From NCBI GenBank assembly GCA_963784065.1, contig CAWAQA010000003.1, positions 992,001-1,056,000 of the forward strand: a stretch of 64,000 nt of DNA. The letters are read 5' to 3'. Both the position numbers and the translations under genes were made by a program. The notes under the pieces were generated by a model, which did no database searches, had not been told where the DNA came from, and saw nothing but the letters and a program-made list of their open reading frames with translations. This stretch comes from CAWAQA01 sp963784065 (GTDB taxonomy: Bacteria > Acidobacteriota > Vicinamibacteria > Vicinamibacterales > UBA2999). Shown piece after piece: positions 1 through 9,538 of this stretch (position 1 is the first letter of the stretch; each line of letters starts with the position of its first letter).

Positions 1-1345
1 CCGGCCCGTCAGGGAAGAACACAGGCGTGATCGCGGCCGGATGCGGATGACGGAGCAACAGCTCGAGCGTCTCCTGCGGCGCGGAGAAGAACTGGAAGCG
101 CGCCTGTCCCGTGCCGATGCTGGTCCCGGTGATCGAATCCGGCGTCGACGGCAGCAGCACGCTCAGACGGGGCTGATTCGGGCCTTCCCAGTCATCCTGC
201 ACGCGAAAGCCCCCGAGCGGCGCCAGCTCCAGTTGCAGGGAGGTAGCCGTTACCTGCTCGTTGACGGCGCCGGCCAACGCGGCCGTTCCGATGAAGACGA
301 CCGCGTTGCCACCCTTCTCGGTGACGAACAGCGTGGACGCGACGCTTCCCACGATCTGCTCGGGCAGGTCGAGCGCGCCGGCGGCTGAGCGGTTGAAGCG
401 CTGGCGTGAGGCCGCCCTCGTCACCATCTCGTTGTCCGGTGTCGCAGGGTCGTCGGCCGGAATGGTGAGGCACTCCACATCGCCCGGCGGGACGGGCGGT
501 TCCGACAACGATCCGCGCGTGACGACACAGACGCGCGACCCGTCCACGTGCAGTCCGGCCGCGGCGAGGCCATTCAGTGGCCACTCGTGCACCGCTCCTG
601 TCGCCACATCGAGCCGCGCGACGGTCGAACGCGGATTGAACGGGTCGCCGCTGTTGGTGAACCACACGACACCAGGAGTGACGCCGGTCGTCACGTACTC
701 CGGCTGGAACCGATGGCGTTCATGGGACGGAGCCGTCCAGGCGGGCAACGTCACCTCGTTCGGTCCGGCAGGAATGGTCGTGTCGATGGTGACAATGTAG
801 CCCTGTCCCGTCTGCTCGGCGCCGGCGACGAAGATGCTCGAGCCGTCGGCCGCGAGGGCCATGGCGCGGGGCGAAAAGATCAGAGCCCCGTCGCGACGGA
901 AATCAACGAATGTGTTGCTGCCTGCCAGCTTGCGGACGAAGGGAACGGTCCCGCCGACGGCCAGCCACACATCGTCATTCGGCGTGACGAGAAGGCCACG
1001 GGGTTCACCGTCCTCGCCGTACTTGAAGACCTTCCACTCGGTGTAGGTATCTCCCGCCGGATTGGTCGTGTCGATGCGGCCGACGCGCACGTTGCCGCCG
1101 CCCTGTCCGATCACCCACACATTTCCGCTGGCGTCGCGGGCGATCCCGGACAGCTTGTGCGTCCCGTCCGCCGGGGCCGTGGTCCCACCGGTGACGGCGT
1201 GGATGTCCCATCGTGTGAGGCGTGCGGCCGCAGGCGTCGGCTGCGCAGACGCATCTCCGGGCGCGACGGCAACCAGCAACGCCGTCAGGGCGGAGTGCAG
1301 AACCGCGCAAAAAGCTGAAGTCTGGCGTCGCCGTAGCTGAACCAT
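1..1345 (-). CDS. Secreted beta-propeller protein (virginiamycin B lyase-like), C-terminus beyond window
   Basis: A continuous minus-strand frame starts at the ATG at 1345-1343 and runs off the left edge, giving 448 visible residues with no stop. The N-terminus has an RRR cluster and a hydrophobic stretch ending in an ASA-Q-like cleavage site, so export is expected. The body holds blade-like repeats of the streptogramin lyase/SMP-30 type, such as GIARDASGNVWVIGQGGGNVGRID and GDPFNPRSTVARLDVATGAV-like segments in which a Gly-Asn-Val-Trp strand recurs. The family includes true lyases but most secreted members have no known substrate. I see no catalytic signature that would fix a function. It stands alone, downstream of and co-oriented with the response regulator at 1575-2591. 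Confidence 0.7.
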   Translation of the reverse strand, partial: MVQLRRRQTSAFCAVLHSALTALLVAVAPGDASAQPTPAAARLTRWDIHAVTGGTTAPADGTHKLSGIARDASGNVWVIGQGGGNVRVGRIDTTNPAGDTYTEWKVFKYGEDGEPRGLLVTPNDDVWLAVGGTVPFVRKLAGSNTFVDFRRDGALIFSPRAMALAADGSSIFVAGAEQTGQGYIVTIDTTIPAGPNEVTLPAWTAPSHERHRFQPEYVTTGVTPGVVWFTNSGDPFNPRSTVARLDVATGAVHEWPLNGLAAAGLHVDGSRVCVVTRGSLSEPPVPPGDVECLTIPADDPATPDNEMVTRAASRQRFNRSAAGALDLPEQIVGSVASTLFVTEKGGNAVVFIGTAALAGAVNEQVTATSLQLELAPLGGFRVQDDWEGPNQPRLSVLLPSTPDSITGTSIGTGQARFQFFSAPQETLELLLRHPHPAAITPVFFPDGP

Positions 1346-1574
1346 ATTGTCGTTTGCAGTGCTCCCAACGTCAGTCACGCTCACTGACTCATCAAGGACA
1401 GTGCCGTAGCTCGACAATACGCGACACGATTCGGCCGGTGCTCGCAGGCCTTCGTAACTGGTTGAAGTTGGATGCTTTTCGGGCATGCCCCAGCGGAGGC
1501 AAGGGGTGTCCGGGAGGGCGGGTTGGGTCGGGTTCCTACAAAATCTGATGAGAGTGGGACTGTGCGTCCCTCAC

Positions 1575-2591
1575 TCAGGGGAGGGTGGGAGCCGCGCCAG
1601 GCTGGAGCATCTTGAACGCTCCGAGCACGAGCGGATCGAACTCCGTTGCGCGATCCGTTGACATCACTTCGAGCGCGCGAGCCGGGGTGATCGGCTGTTC
1701 GTGAACGCGGGAGACGAGCTCGTCATAGGCATTGGCCGCGGCGATGATCCTCGCCTCGAGGGGAATCGAGTCTCCGACGAGGCCGTTTGGGAAACCGCTG
1801 CCGTCGTACTTCTCGTGCGTGGCCACCGCAATCCGGTTCGCCGCCGCCAGGAACGGGACGTTCTTGAGCATCGCGAAGCCGTGCAGCGGGTACGACTGCA
1901 GGCGCGCTCGCTCCTCGGCCGTCAGAGCCGTTTCGGGCTTGGTCAGGAGATCGTCGGGCAACGCGAGCCGGCCGAGGTTGTGGAGCAGCGCGGCGCGCTC
2001 GATCTCCGAAAGCTGCGGCTCGCCGATCTGCAGCGTCATCGCGAGGTTCACCGACAGGTGCGCCACGCGGCGGGCGTGGTCGGCCGAGCGGTGATCGCGG
2101 AGGCGCACGATGGCGAGCATCGCGTCGAGGCTGCTCGAGACGTTCAGCTCGAGCTCGGCGAGCGCCTCCGTGATCTGCGCGTGGCGCTGGTCCAGCTCCG
2201 CGTGCATCACCGTCAGCGCACGTCGTGAATGATGCGCGATGAACGCACGGCGGTACGCCTCGATGAAGCGTTCGCGCGGATACGGCTTCGACAGGTAATC
2301 GACCACGCCCGACTTCAGGCTTCTGACCGCGGCGTCGAACTCGTGCACGCCGGTGGTCATGACCACGGCGGTGTCGGGCGCGGCCTTCTGCAGCTGCTCG
2401 GCGAGCCACAGGCCGTCCTCTCCCGGCAGGCGGAGATCGCAGAACGCGATCGCGGGAGGTTCCCCAGTTGTCGCGAGCCTCAGCGCCTCTTCCGCGCTCT
2501 CCGCTTCGACGACGGTGGCGCCTTCGGGCTCCAGCCACGAGCGGAGCACGAACCGGATCGGCTCCTCGTCGTCCACGATCATTACGCGCAT
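1575..2591 (-). CDS. Response regulator: REC domain plus degenerate HD-GYP domain
   Basis: 338 residues. Residues 1-115 form a receiver domain with the acidic pair D7/D8, phosphoacceptor D52 and K102. A helical linker (about 120-160) leads into an HD-GYP-like domain (about 165-325). HD-GYP proteins normally hydrolyse cyclic di-GMP with a di-iron centre held by an HD pair and further histidines. Here the HDIGK motif reads HNLGR (H204, N205), and the usual HHE is THE (H259 kept). DGSGFPNGL, the counterpart of the GYP signature, is retained. Loss of the metal-binding aspartate suggests weak or no hydrolase activity, so the domain may act as a binding or interaction module. No sensor kinase is adjacent. 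The neighbouring pilus genes make a link to c-di-GMP or surface behaviour plausible but unproven. Confidence 0.85.
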   Translation of the reverse strand: MRVMIVDDEEPIRFVLRSWLEPEGATVVEAESAEEALRLATTGEPPAIAFCDLRLPGEDGLWLAEQLQKAAPDTAVVMTTGVHEFDAAVRSLKSGVVDYLSKPYPRERFIEAYRRAFIAHHSRRALTVMHAELDQRHAQITEALAELELNVSSSLDAMLAIVRLRDHRSADHARRVAHLSVNLAMTLQIGEPQLSEIERAALLHNLGRLALPDDLLTKPETALTAEERARLQSYPLHGFAMLKNVPFLAAANRIAVATHEKYDGSGFPNGLVGDSIPLEARIIAAANAYDELVSRVHEQPITPARALEVMSTDRATEFDPLVLGAFKMLQPGAAPTLP

Positions 2592-2701
2592 CTACTGGCC
2601 TGTCTCTTCTGAATTCCTACCGGGGCGCTCCGTTGTCGCGCCCGCGAAAACCGCGCTGTGAGGCTTGTTGTAACCACCACTCAATCAGTTGATACGGTCC
2701 G

Positions 2702-3331
2702 CTAGTTGCCAAATCCTGAGGACGCCACCACTGCAGCGATGTCGTCGCGGGTCGTGGGCAGCCCGTCGTGCTGAAAGGGCGAGTGTACGACACCGTCCGG
2801 GCCGGCGCTGAGCACGACCGTATCGAGATACCGGCTTCGCATCATGCCGACGTTGACGCCGTAGCGCTGGCCCCACGGATCGGAGCGAACGGCGTCCTGC
2901 AGGTATGCGCCCCGCCATCCCTGGCGGAGCGTCCCGCGCATGACGGAGTAGCCGGCCTCGTTGACGACGAGGTGGTCGTCAAGGAGGCGGACCGCACCCT
3001 GCGCCGGCGCGAGGGCCCAGGCCGCAGCCGCGGTCGTACCCGCACGCGGTGCCTCGCCGGCTCCGACGAGCAGGTCCGCATGCGCCCATCCGTCTTCAAT
3101 GGCGCGTTCCGGACCGACGTCGTCGAAGAGGCGGATGAGGCTCGCGGCGATGGTGCGGACGTCGTGCCGTGCTCGGAGCAGCTTGGCGTCCTCGAGATAG
3201 CCGCTCATGGCGGGCGCGGCCACGCCGCTGAGAATGGTCATCGCGGTCAGAATCGTCATGGCTTCGGGCACCGAAAAGCCACGGGCGTCGCGGACCGACC
3301 TGACCAGTCCCCGCATCGTGAGTCCCCGCAT
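2702..3331 (-). CDS. Type IV prepilin-like / type II secretion pseudopilin
   Basis: 209 residues from ATG 3331; a second ATG at 3316 gives a shorter leader. A basic leader (MRGLVRSVRDARG) precedes FSVPEAMTIL, which matches the prepilin peptidase site: cleavage between G and F, glutamate at +5, then a hydrophobic helix. DPWGQRYGVNVG near the middle resembles the DPWG motif of GspG-type major pseudopilins. It is the last gene after the mshL-mshM-mshN-like set, separated by a 171-bp gap. It probably encodes a filament subunit or minor pilin; which of these cannot be decided from sequence alone. Confidence 0.75.
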   Translation of the reverse strand: MRGLTMRGLVRSVRDARGFSVPEAMTILTAMTILSGVAAPAMSGYLEDAKLLRARHDVRTIAASLIRLFDDVGPERAIEDGWAHADLLVGAGEAPRAGTTAAAAWALAPAQGAVRLLDDHLVVNEAGYSVMRGTLRQGWRGAYLQDAVRSDPWGQRYGVNVGMMRSRYLDTVVLSAGPDGVVHSPFQHDGLPTTRDDIAAVVASSGFGN

Positions 3332-3389
3332 TTCTTCACAATCGGCAGGACGCGCAGGAGCATGAGTCCTTCCGTCTGAACGCGAAGCC

Positions 3390-3468
3390 AGGGAATCTGG
3401 GGACTTGCGATTTGTGATTCGTGACCGCTGACTTGTGACTTGTGGCTTCCGCCTTCAGCCGGAGGAAG
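3390..3468. repeat. Intergenic repeat: GACTTGTGA-type direct repeats and a TTCA hairpin
   Basis: Between the TPR gene and the pseudopilin gene lie short near-repeats (GATTTGTGATTCGTGAC, then GACTTGTGACTTGTGG) followed by a degenerate hairpin at 3446-3468, with arms CTTCC and GGAAG around GCC-TTCA-GCC. The hairpin belongs to the same family as the elements at 27432-27570, 46272, 58722 and 58819. Function unknown. Confidence 0.6.
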
Positions 3469-3502
3469 CTCGAGGCAACGGACTTCAGCCTGACGACGCA
3501 GA

Positions 3503-4636
3503 TTACCGGTTCGACACCTCGGCCCGGTATGTGTCCACCCGGCGGCGGACGTCGCCGAGGAGAGTTCCGTGCTCGGGCCCGGCCGTCTTCAGGAAGACGC
3601 TGTAGTGGTCGTACGCCTGCGGCGCATTCCCCGATTCCTCGTAGAGCAGGGCAAGGTTGTAGTTCGCGACCGCATGCGTCGGCTGCCTGCCGATGGCGCG
3701 CAGGAGCGTTTCCTTCGCCTGCTCGGGCTGGCCGTCGGCCTTGTCCACGAGCGCCATGTTCACAAGGAGGTCGACGTTCGCGGGCTCGGCGGCGAGGGCC
3801 GCCCGCAACTCCGCCCGCGCTTCTGCGAGGCGGCCGGCATGCATCAGGACCACGGCGAGGTTGCTGCGGGCCCGGAGGTATTGAGGATTGATCAGGAGCG
3901 CGCGACGGAATTGCGCGACGGCATCCTCGTTCAGCCCTCGCTCGTGGTACAGCAGGCCCAGATTGTTGCGCGCCTCGACGTTGAATTCGTCCGCCTCGAG
4001 GACGGCAAGGTAGTGCTTCAACGCCTGCTCGAAGTTGCCGAGGCTCTGATGCCGGACGCCCAGCTCGAAGTGATTGACGACGGGCGCGAGCGCTGGAGCG
4101 GGCATGGGCACGGGCGCCGCCACGGGCACGGGCGCCGCCACCGGCAGCGTCTCGCGCACACGGGCCGGCGGCCTGGGCTGGGGCGTCCGTTCCGGCACGG
4201 GCCGTGGCAGCGTCTCTCCACCGGACGGTGAGGCGGCGGGTGGCGCCGCGTCCCCACTCGCGGGGACTGTGGCGGCCTCATTGACCGCCGGTGGCCCCGA
4301 ACCGGCGCGCGCGGCCACCGTTTCGGCGTAGACAGGCGGTGCAGCAACCGGCTGCGCGACAGCACGCGGCGACACCACCGGCCGGGCCGCCGCCTGCTGG
4401 CGGATGACCGTCGGGGCAAACCGCACTCCGGCATAGATCGCGGCGGCGATGATGACCACGCCAGCCAGCAGGCCCCATCGCGTCTTCGACGGCGCCCTGG
4501 CGGGACGCCGAGTCTGAGGGCTCGCGTTCAGGAGCCCCGCCGGCACCGCCGGAGGCGGTGGCTGACGTGACGATGGCGAGCCGGCGTCCGTCTTGCCGTA
4601 ACGCGTACGCCGCAGCGCGTCGAGGATGACGCTCAT
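3503..4636 (-). CDS. Membrane-anchored TPR protein, MshN-like
   Basis: 377 residues from the ATG at 4636, chosen because it overlaps the stop of the upstream ATPase gene as ATGA (4633-4636). The N-terminus MSVILDALRR resembles the cytoplasmic start of MshN/GspB proteins. A single transmembrane helix (about residues 54-70) is followed by a long Pro/Ala/Val-rich linker and then four or five tetratricopeptide repeats in the last 180 residues (for example the segment with ARNNLGLLYHERGLNEDAVAQF). In MSHA pilus loci MshN follows MshL and MshM, as here. The likely role is an assembly or scaffolding protein spanning the inner membrane into the periplasm. Confidence 0.75.
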   Translation of the reverse strand: MSVILDALRRTRYGKTDAGSPSSRQPPPPAVPAGLLNASPQTRRPARAPSKTRWGLLAGVVIIAAAIYAGVRFAPTVIRQQAAARPVVSPRAVAQPVAAPPVYAETVAARAGSGPPAVNEAATVPASGDAAPPAASPSGGETLPRPVPERTPQPRPPARVRETLPVAAPVPVAAPVPMPAPALAPVVNHFELGVRHQSLGNFEQALKHYLAVLEADEFNVEARNNLGLLYHERGLNEDAVAQFRRALLINPQYLRARSNLAVVLMHAGRLAEARAELRAALAAEPANVDLLVNMALVDKADGQPEQAKETLLRAIGRQPTHAVANYNLALLYEESGNAPQAYDHYSVFLKTAGPEHGTLLGDVRRRVDTYRAEVSNR

Positions 4637-5520
4637 CGCGCCGCGCTCCGGCGGAAGCGACCGAGCCACGACCGCGGCTCGGCCTCGGCGTGTTTCAGGT
4701 CGAGTCCTTCCGCGGCCGCGTGCACGAAATCCGGCTCGATGCGCGCGGTTTGCGCCGAGTAGGCGTTCAGCAGCGCGCGGTCGCAGACCATGTTGATTAG
4801 CCGCGGGATGCCACCGGAGTACTGGTGCACCAGCTCGAGGGACCTGGCCGTGAAGGTCACCGGGCGCGCGGGCCGCGCAATCGTCACGCGGTGGGCGACA
4901 TACGCCGCCACTTCCTCGTCGCTCAGCGGCTTGAGCTGATAGCGGATCGAGACGCGCTGATCCAGTTGGCGCAGCTCCGGCGAGCGCAGAAGCGGCACCA
5001 GGTTCAGCTGCCCGACCAGGATGATCTGGAGCAGCTTGTCCTTGTCGGTCTCGAGGTTCGAGAGGATCCGAATCTGCTCGAGGATCGGCAGCGGCAGGTT
5101 CTGCGCCTCATCGATGATCACCACTGCGCGCGCGCCGAGCGGCACGAGCGACAGCAGGAAGTCGTAGAGCGTGTTGACCAGGTCCTGCTTGCTCGGCTGC
5201 CGCGTCCGCCACGCGTCGTCCCCGCGCGAGACGACGCCGAGATCCTGCAGTACGACCTTCAACAGGTCCTCGGCGGAGAGGAACGGGTTGAGCAGCAGCG
5301 CCGTGAACGTCTTCTTGTCCGTCTGCTCGAGCAGCGCCCGGCACAGCGTCGTCTTGCCGGTGCCGATATCGCCGGTGATGACGACGAAGCCTTCGCGGCG
5401 GTCGAGGGCGTACTGCAGCAATTCGAAGGCGTTGGCGTGGGACTCGCTTCGATACAGGAATTTCGGGTCGGGCGTCAGGCTGAACGGCTTCTCCGCGAAG
5501 CCGAAGTACTGTTCGTACAT
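4633..5520 (-). CDS. AAA ATPase of the ExeA/MshM family
   Basis: 295 residues. The start MYEQYFGFAEKPFSLTPDP is the hallmark of ExeA/GspA/MshM ATPases. Walker A (GDIGTGKTT) lies at residues 50-58 and Walker B (AVVIIDEAQ) at 132-140. These inner-membrane-associated ATPases help the secretin or pilus machinery insert through peptidoglycan. The gene overlaps the secretin gene by one base (TGATG at 5522-5518) and the MshN-like gene by four, so the three are almost certainly co-translated. Confidence 0.85.
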   Translation of the reverse strand: MYEQYFGFAEKPFSLTPDPKFLYRSESHANAFELLQYALDRREGFVVITGDIGTGKTTLCRALLEQTDKKTFTALLLNPFLSAEDLLKVVLQDLGVVSRGDDAWRTRQPSKQDLVNTLYDFLLSLVPLGARAVVIIDEAQNLPLPILEQIRILSNLETDKDKLLQIILVGQLNLVPLLRSPELRQLDQRVSIRYQLKPLSDEEVAAYVAHRVTIARPARPVTFTARSLELVHQYSGGIPRLINMVCDRALLNAYSAQTARIEPDFVHAAAEGLDLKHAEAEPRSWLGRFRRSAAR

Positions 5521-7135
5521 CAGCGTCGCCAGCCTGACTTGTCGCCGGCTTGCCGTGCGTCGTCGAGCCGGCGTATCTCGCGCGCCGCGTTCGCGGCCGT
5601 TTCCCCTGGCCCCATCAGTGTCGGCGTCAGCAGGATCACGAGATCGGTCTTCCTCCGCCGCCGCTCCGTCCGCTTGAAGAGGTTCCCCACCACCGGCATA
5701 TCGCCGAGCACCGGCACCTTTGCGGTGTCTTCGTTCATGCGATCCTGCATCAGCCCGGCAATCACGATCGTCTCGCCCTGACGGACGCGGACGAGCGTGT
5801 CGGTCTCGCGCACGCTCACGATCGGCACCACGTCGCCGAGCCGCGAGGTAGCCTGACCCGTGCGCTCGGTGATGCTCGGGTTGATGCTCATGTGAATGAT
5901 GCCGTCGGCGCTGATCTGCGAGGTGACGCTCAGCACCACGCCCTCGGTCAGCGACTGCGGCACCACCGACGACTGCAGAATCTGCCCGGTGTCGGGGTTG
6001 ACCTGCGTCGTCGTCACGAAGAACACGTCTTGCGTGCCTATCCGCACGATCGCCGGCTCGTTATTCATCGCGGTGACGCGCGGGCTCGACAGCACGTTGA
6101 CCTTGCCCTGCGTCGCGAACGCGTTCAGCAGGGCGCTGAAGTCGCCGATGTTGAGCGCCAGCGTGAAGCCGCCGCTCGCCGCCGGCGCAAGCACCTGCGA
6201 CACCACACCCGGATTCGCCAGGCTCCCGAACACACTGCGCCAGTTGATCCCGGCCGAGAACTCGTCCCGAAGCTCGACCTCGATGACCTTGGCTTCGATC
6301 TGCACCTGGCGCGTCGCGCGCAGCATCACCGTGTCGAGATACTGCTCGACGCGATCGAGGCGGCTTTCCCGGTCGCTCACCTGCAGGACGGCCGCCGTCC
6401 GATCGAGGTTGAGGCGGCCCTCTTCCGACAGCAGCACGCGCACGCCTTCCAGTAAGTCGGCGAAGAAATCGGGCGCGTCCGAGCCGCTCACCTGCGACGA
6501 GCTTCCCCGCCGCCACCGGCGCCGCCCCCGCCACCCGCGGTCGCCCCGCCGCCGGAGCCGATTCCACCGGCGCCCGCGACACCGACGCCGCTGGACGTCG
6601 CGCCCGTGCTCGCGCTCATCGATCGGCTGCCGGTCCGGCGCGTGATCACATAGTCGATGCTGTAGAGTCGCGTCTCCAGCTCACGCCGGAAGACGCGGAT
6701 CACGTTGCCCCGCGCCGAGTAGTCGAGGCCAAGCGGCTCCAGGACAAGGTCGAGCGCCTCGCGGATCGTCACGTTCTTCAGCTCGCCGATGAACGTCTGC
6801 TCCAGCGCCGGATCGGGGATGACGCTCATGGGCGTGTCGCGTACGAGCGTCAGCAGGATGTCGATGATCGGAACGGGTGTCGCGAAGCTGAGGGACAGAC
6901 GTTCCCCATCCAGAACCGGATGTGCGTGCTGGGAATCGATGTGGACCACCGGCAGGGCTACGAGCTGGGCAGACGGCTGCGGCGGCGCCGGCAGCGGACC
7001 GGACGCGTGCTGCGCCGCGCTCCCTTCCAGCTGCGTGACCGTCAGCGGTCGGAGCGCGCCCGTCTGCTCGGCGCTCAGCACGATCGCTGAGGCCGTCACG
7101 GCGACGCTCGTTACCAGAATGCCCCTCAGATGCAC
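5520..7135 (-). CDS. Secretin, MshL-like (frame change at about 6500)
   Basis: Outer-membrane pore for a pilus or type II system. The first part (GTG 7135 to about 6500) has a signal peptide and an STN/secretin N-terminal domain ending in a Gly/Ser-rich linker. The second part, in another frame, carries the conserved secretin core: QVQIEAKVIEVELRDEFSAGINW and the terminal VLGDMPVVGNLFKR block before a transmembrane strand. The join falls in a run of four G on the coding strand; five G would restore one frame reading GGGGSSSQVSGSDAP. This is the same domain order as MshL, so I treat it as one gene of about 538 residues. The break may be sequencing error. A separate downstream GTG at 6491 is possible but would leave the pore domain without a signal peptide. 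Confidence 0.8.
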
Positions 7136-7242
7136 GGTTTTGCCCTCAATCGACGGTCCGGTCCTCGCCCAGCAGGACGATCAAAGGGTAAATCGGCATT
7201 CAGGGCGCGGGACTCAAACCCGTTGGGCTGATTCGCGCGAAA

Positions 7243-8745
7243 TCACCGCCTGCTCCTGACGAACATGACAATGCCGGCGGCAAGCGGGATGAGCGGAATG
7301 AGGCCGAGGTTCACGATGTACATCCACGCGCGCATCTGCTCGGTCAGCTCGATCCGGCGGTTCTCGCGTTCGTCCACCGCGACGATCGTCGCCTCCTGCT
7401 CCCCGAGCAACCACGCGAGCACGCGCAGGAAGAAGTCGCGATTCCCCTGGCGGCGAAGATAGCTGTTGGAGATGATGTCCGTGTCACCGAACACCACGAG
7501 GCGGAACTGCTTCTCTGGACCGCCGCTCGCGCCGATCGCGATGGCGGCCGCCAGCGTGAACGGTCCCTGCGTATCCCCCCGCGCCCTGTCCAACGCCGGC
7601 TCGACGTCCTCGGCCGTGGTCGCGAAGCTGCGCGGGCTCGTGTGTGCCAGGGCGACAGGCCGCCCGCCGGATGCGGGCCGATCGATCACGCGCAGCGGAC
7701 GCGCGCCGTCGAACATCGTCGCGATCTCGAAGCCGCGGGTGCTCTCGTGATTGCCGTAAGCGACGGCGAGCGGCGTCCGCGGCCCGCCGCCGACCGTGCG
7801 GCCGGCGCCGCTGAGATCGACGATGGTTCCGGCCAGCGGCTCGATGCCAAGAGGGCTCAGCCAATCGCGCAGCGAGGCCTGCGGACCGGGCTCGAGGAGC
7901 ACCGCCAGCCGTCCACCTCGCTGGCGGTAATCGGTGAGCCGTTGCAGTTCCGCCGGCGAATACGCCTGGCTGGGACCCGCCATCACCACGGCGGCGCATT
8001 CGGCCGGCACGTCAGCCTCGAGCAGCGTCACGCGCTCGGTACGGTAGTTCGACGCTTCGAGCGTCGCGTTCAGGCGGCCGAGGCCGGCCGGACCCTCGTC
8101 TGACAAACCGCGCTCACCACGCCCCGCGAGGAAGCAGACGACACGATCCTCGTCGCTCGTCGCCTGCAGGATGGCCGTGATGAGCGCCTGTTCGTTCGCG
8201 TCTTCGATCTTCCGGAACTTGTCGCCGGCGACGACGACGACCGTGCCAAGCTTGATGACGCCGTACTGGGTGGCGAGGGCGCGCTGGCGTTCGACGTCTG
8301 CGAACTCGACCCCGATGCGCGGCGTCTCGCGCTGGAACCCGCGCAGCAGCTGCTCGACGCGCGGATCTTCAGCGCGCCCGAACTGGAGCAGGGTCACCGG
8401 CTGCCGCACGCGCTGCAGGACGGCGCGCGTGTCCTCGCTCACCTGGTTGCGCCCGGACGCGGTGAGGTCCACGCTCCACGGGTTGTACCAGACGGCGATG
8501 TTGATCATCACGAGCGCCGCCACGAAGAGCGCCACGGCGATGCCGGTCGTCACCGCGAAGACGCCGCGCGGGTCGCGGATCCACTCCACCACCTCGCGCC
8601 GGTTCCACGCCACGGTGAAGGCGACGATCAGCGCGCCGGCCGCGGCGAGCACGAGGCTCGTGCTGTCCCACTCGACGGTGACCGTCGCGCGGATGAACCC
8701 CGCCGTGAGCAGCAGCGCGCCGGGAACCGCCAGGTAACGCTTCAT
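7243..8745 (-). CDS. GldG-like auxiliary protein of an ABC exporter
   Basis: 500 residues with transmembrane helices at the N-terminus (two within about residues 1-85) and one at the C-terminus (LGLIPLIPLAAGIVMFVRSRR). The periplasmic body matches the GldG/ABC-type auxiliary family (segments such as DLTASGRNQVSEDTRAVL and YRQRGGRLAVLLEPGPQ). In gliding Bacteroidetes GldA-GldF-GldG form one ABC complex; in other phyla homologues occur without gliding, with unknown substrate. It starts one base after the GldF stop and follows GldA, so all three are one operon. Confidence 0.8.
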   Translation of the reverse strand: MKRYLAVPGALLLTAGFIRATVTVEWDSTSLVLAAAGALIVAFTVAWNRREVVEWIRDPRGVFAVTTGIAVALFVAALVMINIAVWYNPWSVDLTASGRNQVSEDTRAVLQRVRQPVTLLQFGRAEDPRVEQLLRGFQRETPRIGVEFADVERQRALATQYGVIKLGTVVVVAGDKFRKIEDANEQALITAILQATSDEDRVVCFLAGRGERGLSDEGPAGLGRLNATLEASNYRTERVTLLEADVPAECAAVVMAGPSQAYSPAELQRLTDYRQRGGRLAVLLEPGPQASLRDWLSPLGIEPLAGTIVDLSGAGRTVGGGPRTPLAVAYGNHESTRGFEIATMFDGARPLRVIDRPASGGRPVALAHTSPRSFATTAEDVEPALDRARGDTQGPFTLAAAIAIGASGGPEKQFRLVVFGDTDIISNSYLRRQGNRDFFLRVLAWLLGEQEATIVAVDERENRRIELTEQMRAWMYIVNLGLIPLIPLAAGIVMFVRSRR

Positions 8746-8746
8746 G

Positions 8747-9536
8747 TCAGCTGCGCTGGAACCGCACGGCCTCGATCGAGCGCTGGGTCAGGAACAGCGC
8801 CAGCGCGAGGAAGCCCGCGAAGTACGCGATGTCCCGCAAGGCGACGACGCCGCGCGCGAACTCGGAGTAGTGCGAGAAGAACGACAGGAACTGGATGAAG
8901 TCAACCCAGATGGATTGCGCGAGCGACGCCGACGTATCGATGAAGTTCAGCGCCACGAGCGCGCCGTAGGTGCAGAGCGCGGAGACGAGCATGTTCTCGC
9001 TGAGCGACGAGATGAACAGGCCGATGGCGATCTGCGTGGCCGCGAGCAGCACGAGCCCGAAGAGCCCGGCAACGACGACGCCCGGTTCCCAGGCTCCGCC
9101 CTGGGCCAGGAAGTAGAAATACGGGACGGTCGTCACGGACATGATGAGGAAGAACGTGAGCGCCCCGGCAAACTTGCCGAGCGTCAGCTCCAGCGGCCGG
9201 ACGGGCGAGGTCAGCAGCAGCTCCAACGTCCCCTTGCGCCGCTCGTCCGTCAGCAGGCCCATCGTCAGCAGCGGCAGGATGAGCAGCAGGACGAAGCTGC
9301 CCTGATTGCGGAAGAACTGCTCGAGGATCACGGTCGGTACGTCCAGCTGCAGCGGCGAGCGCCCGAGTTGCTCGACCTGGCGGTCGGCCAGGCTGGCTTG
9401 CCGCACGTAGTACACGACCATGCTGTTGAAGAAGTACCCGGACATGCAGCGCATACGCCGTCAACGCCACGTAGGCAATTGACGACACGAAATAGGAGCG
9501 GAGCTCGCGCTTGGCAATCGCGACGATATGCCGCAT
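8747..9536 (-). CDS. GldF-like ABC transporter permease (frame change at about 9450)
   Basis: Integral membrane permease of the ABC-2 type. The start ATG at 9536 begins MRHIVAIAKRELRSYFVSS, the classic N-terminus of this family, and then TAYAL; the frame shifts to continue GYFFNSMVVYYVRQA and about six transmembrane helices. The segment LTDERRKGTLELLLTSPVRP is the amphipathic loop typical of ABC-2 permeases. The one-base frame change near 9450 separates two perfectly matching halves, so an indel error is likelier than a pseudogene. It lies two bases after the ATPase stop and one base before GldG. Confidence 0.75.
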
Positions 9537-9538
9537 GT

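Noticed and set aside
6491..6500. Independent short secretin gene starting at GTG 6491
   Set aside because: The pore domain would lack a signal peptide and STN domain, which lie immediately upstream in another frame; a one-base change joins them in MshL order.
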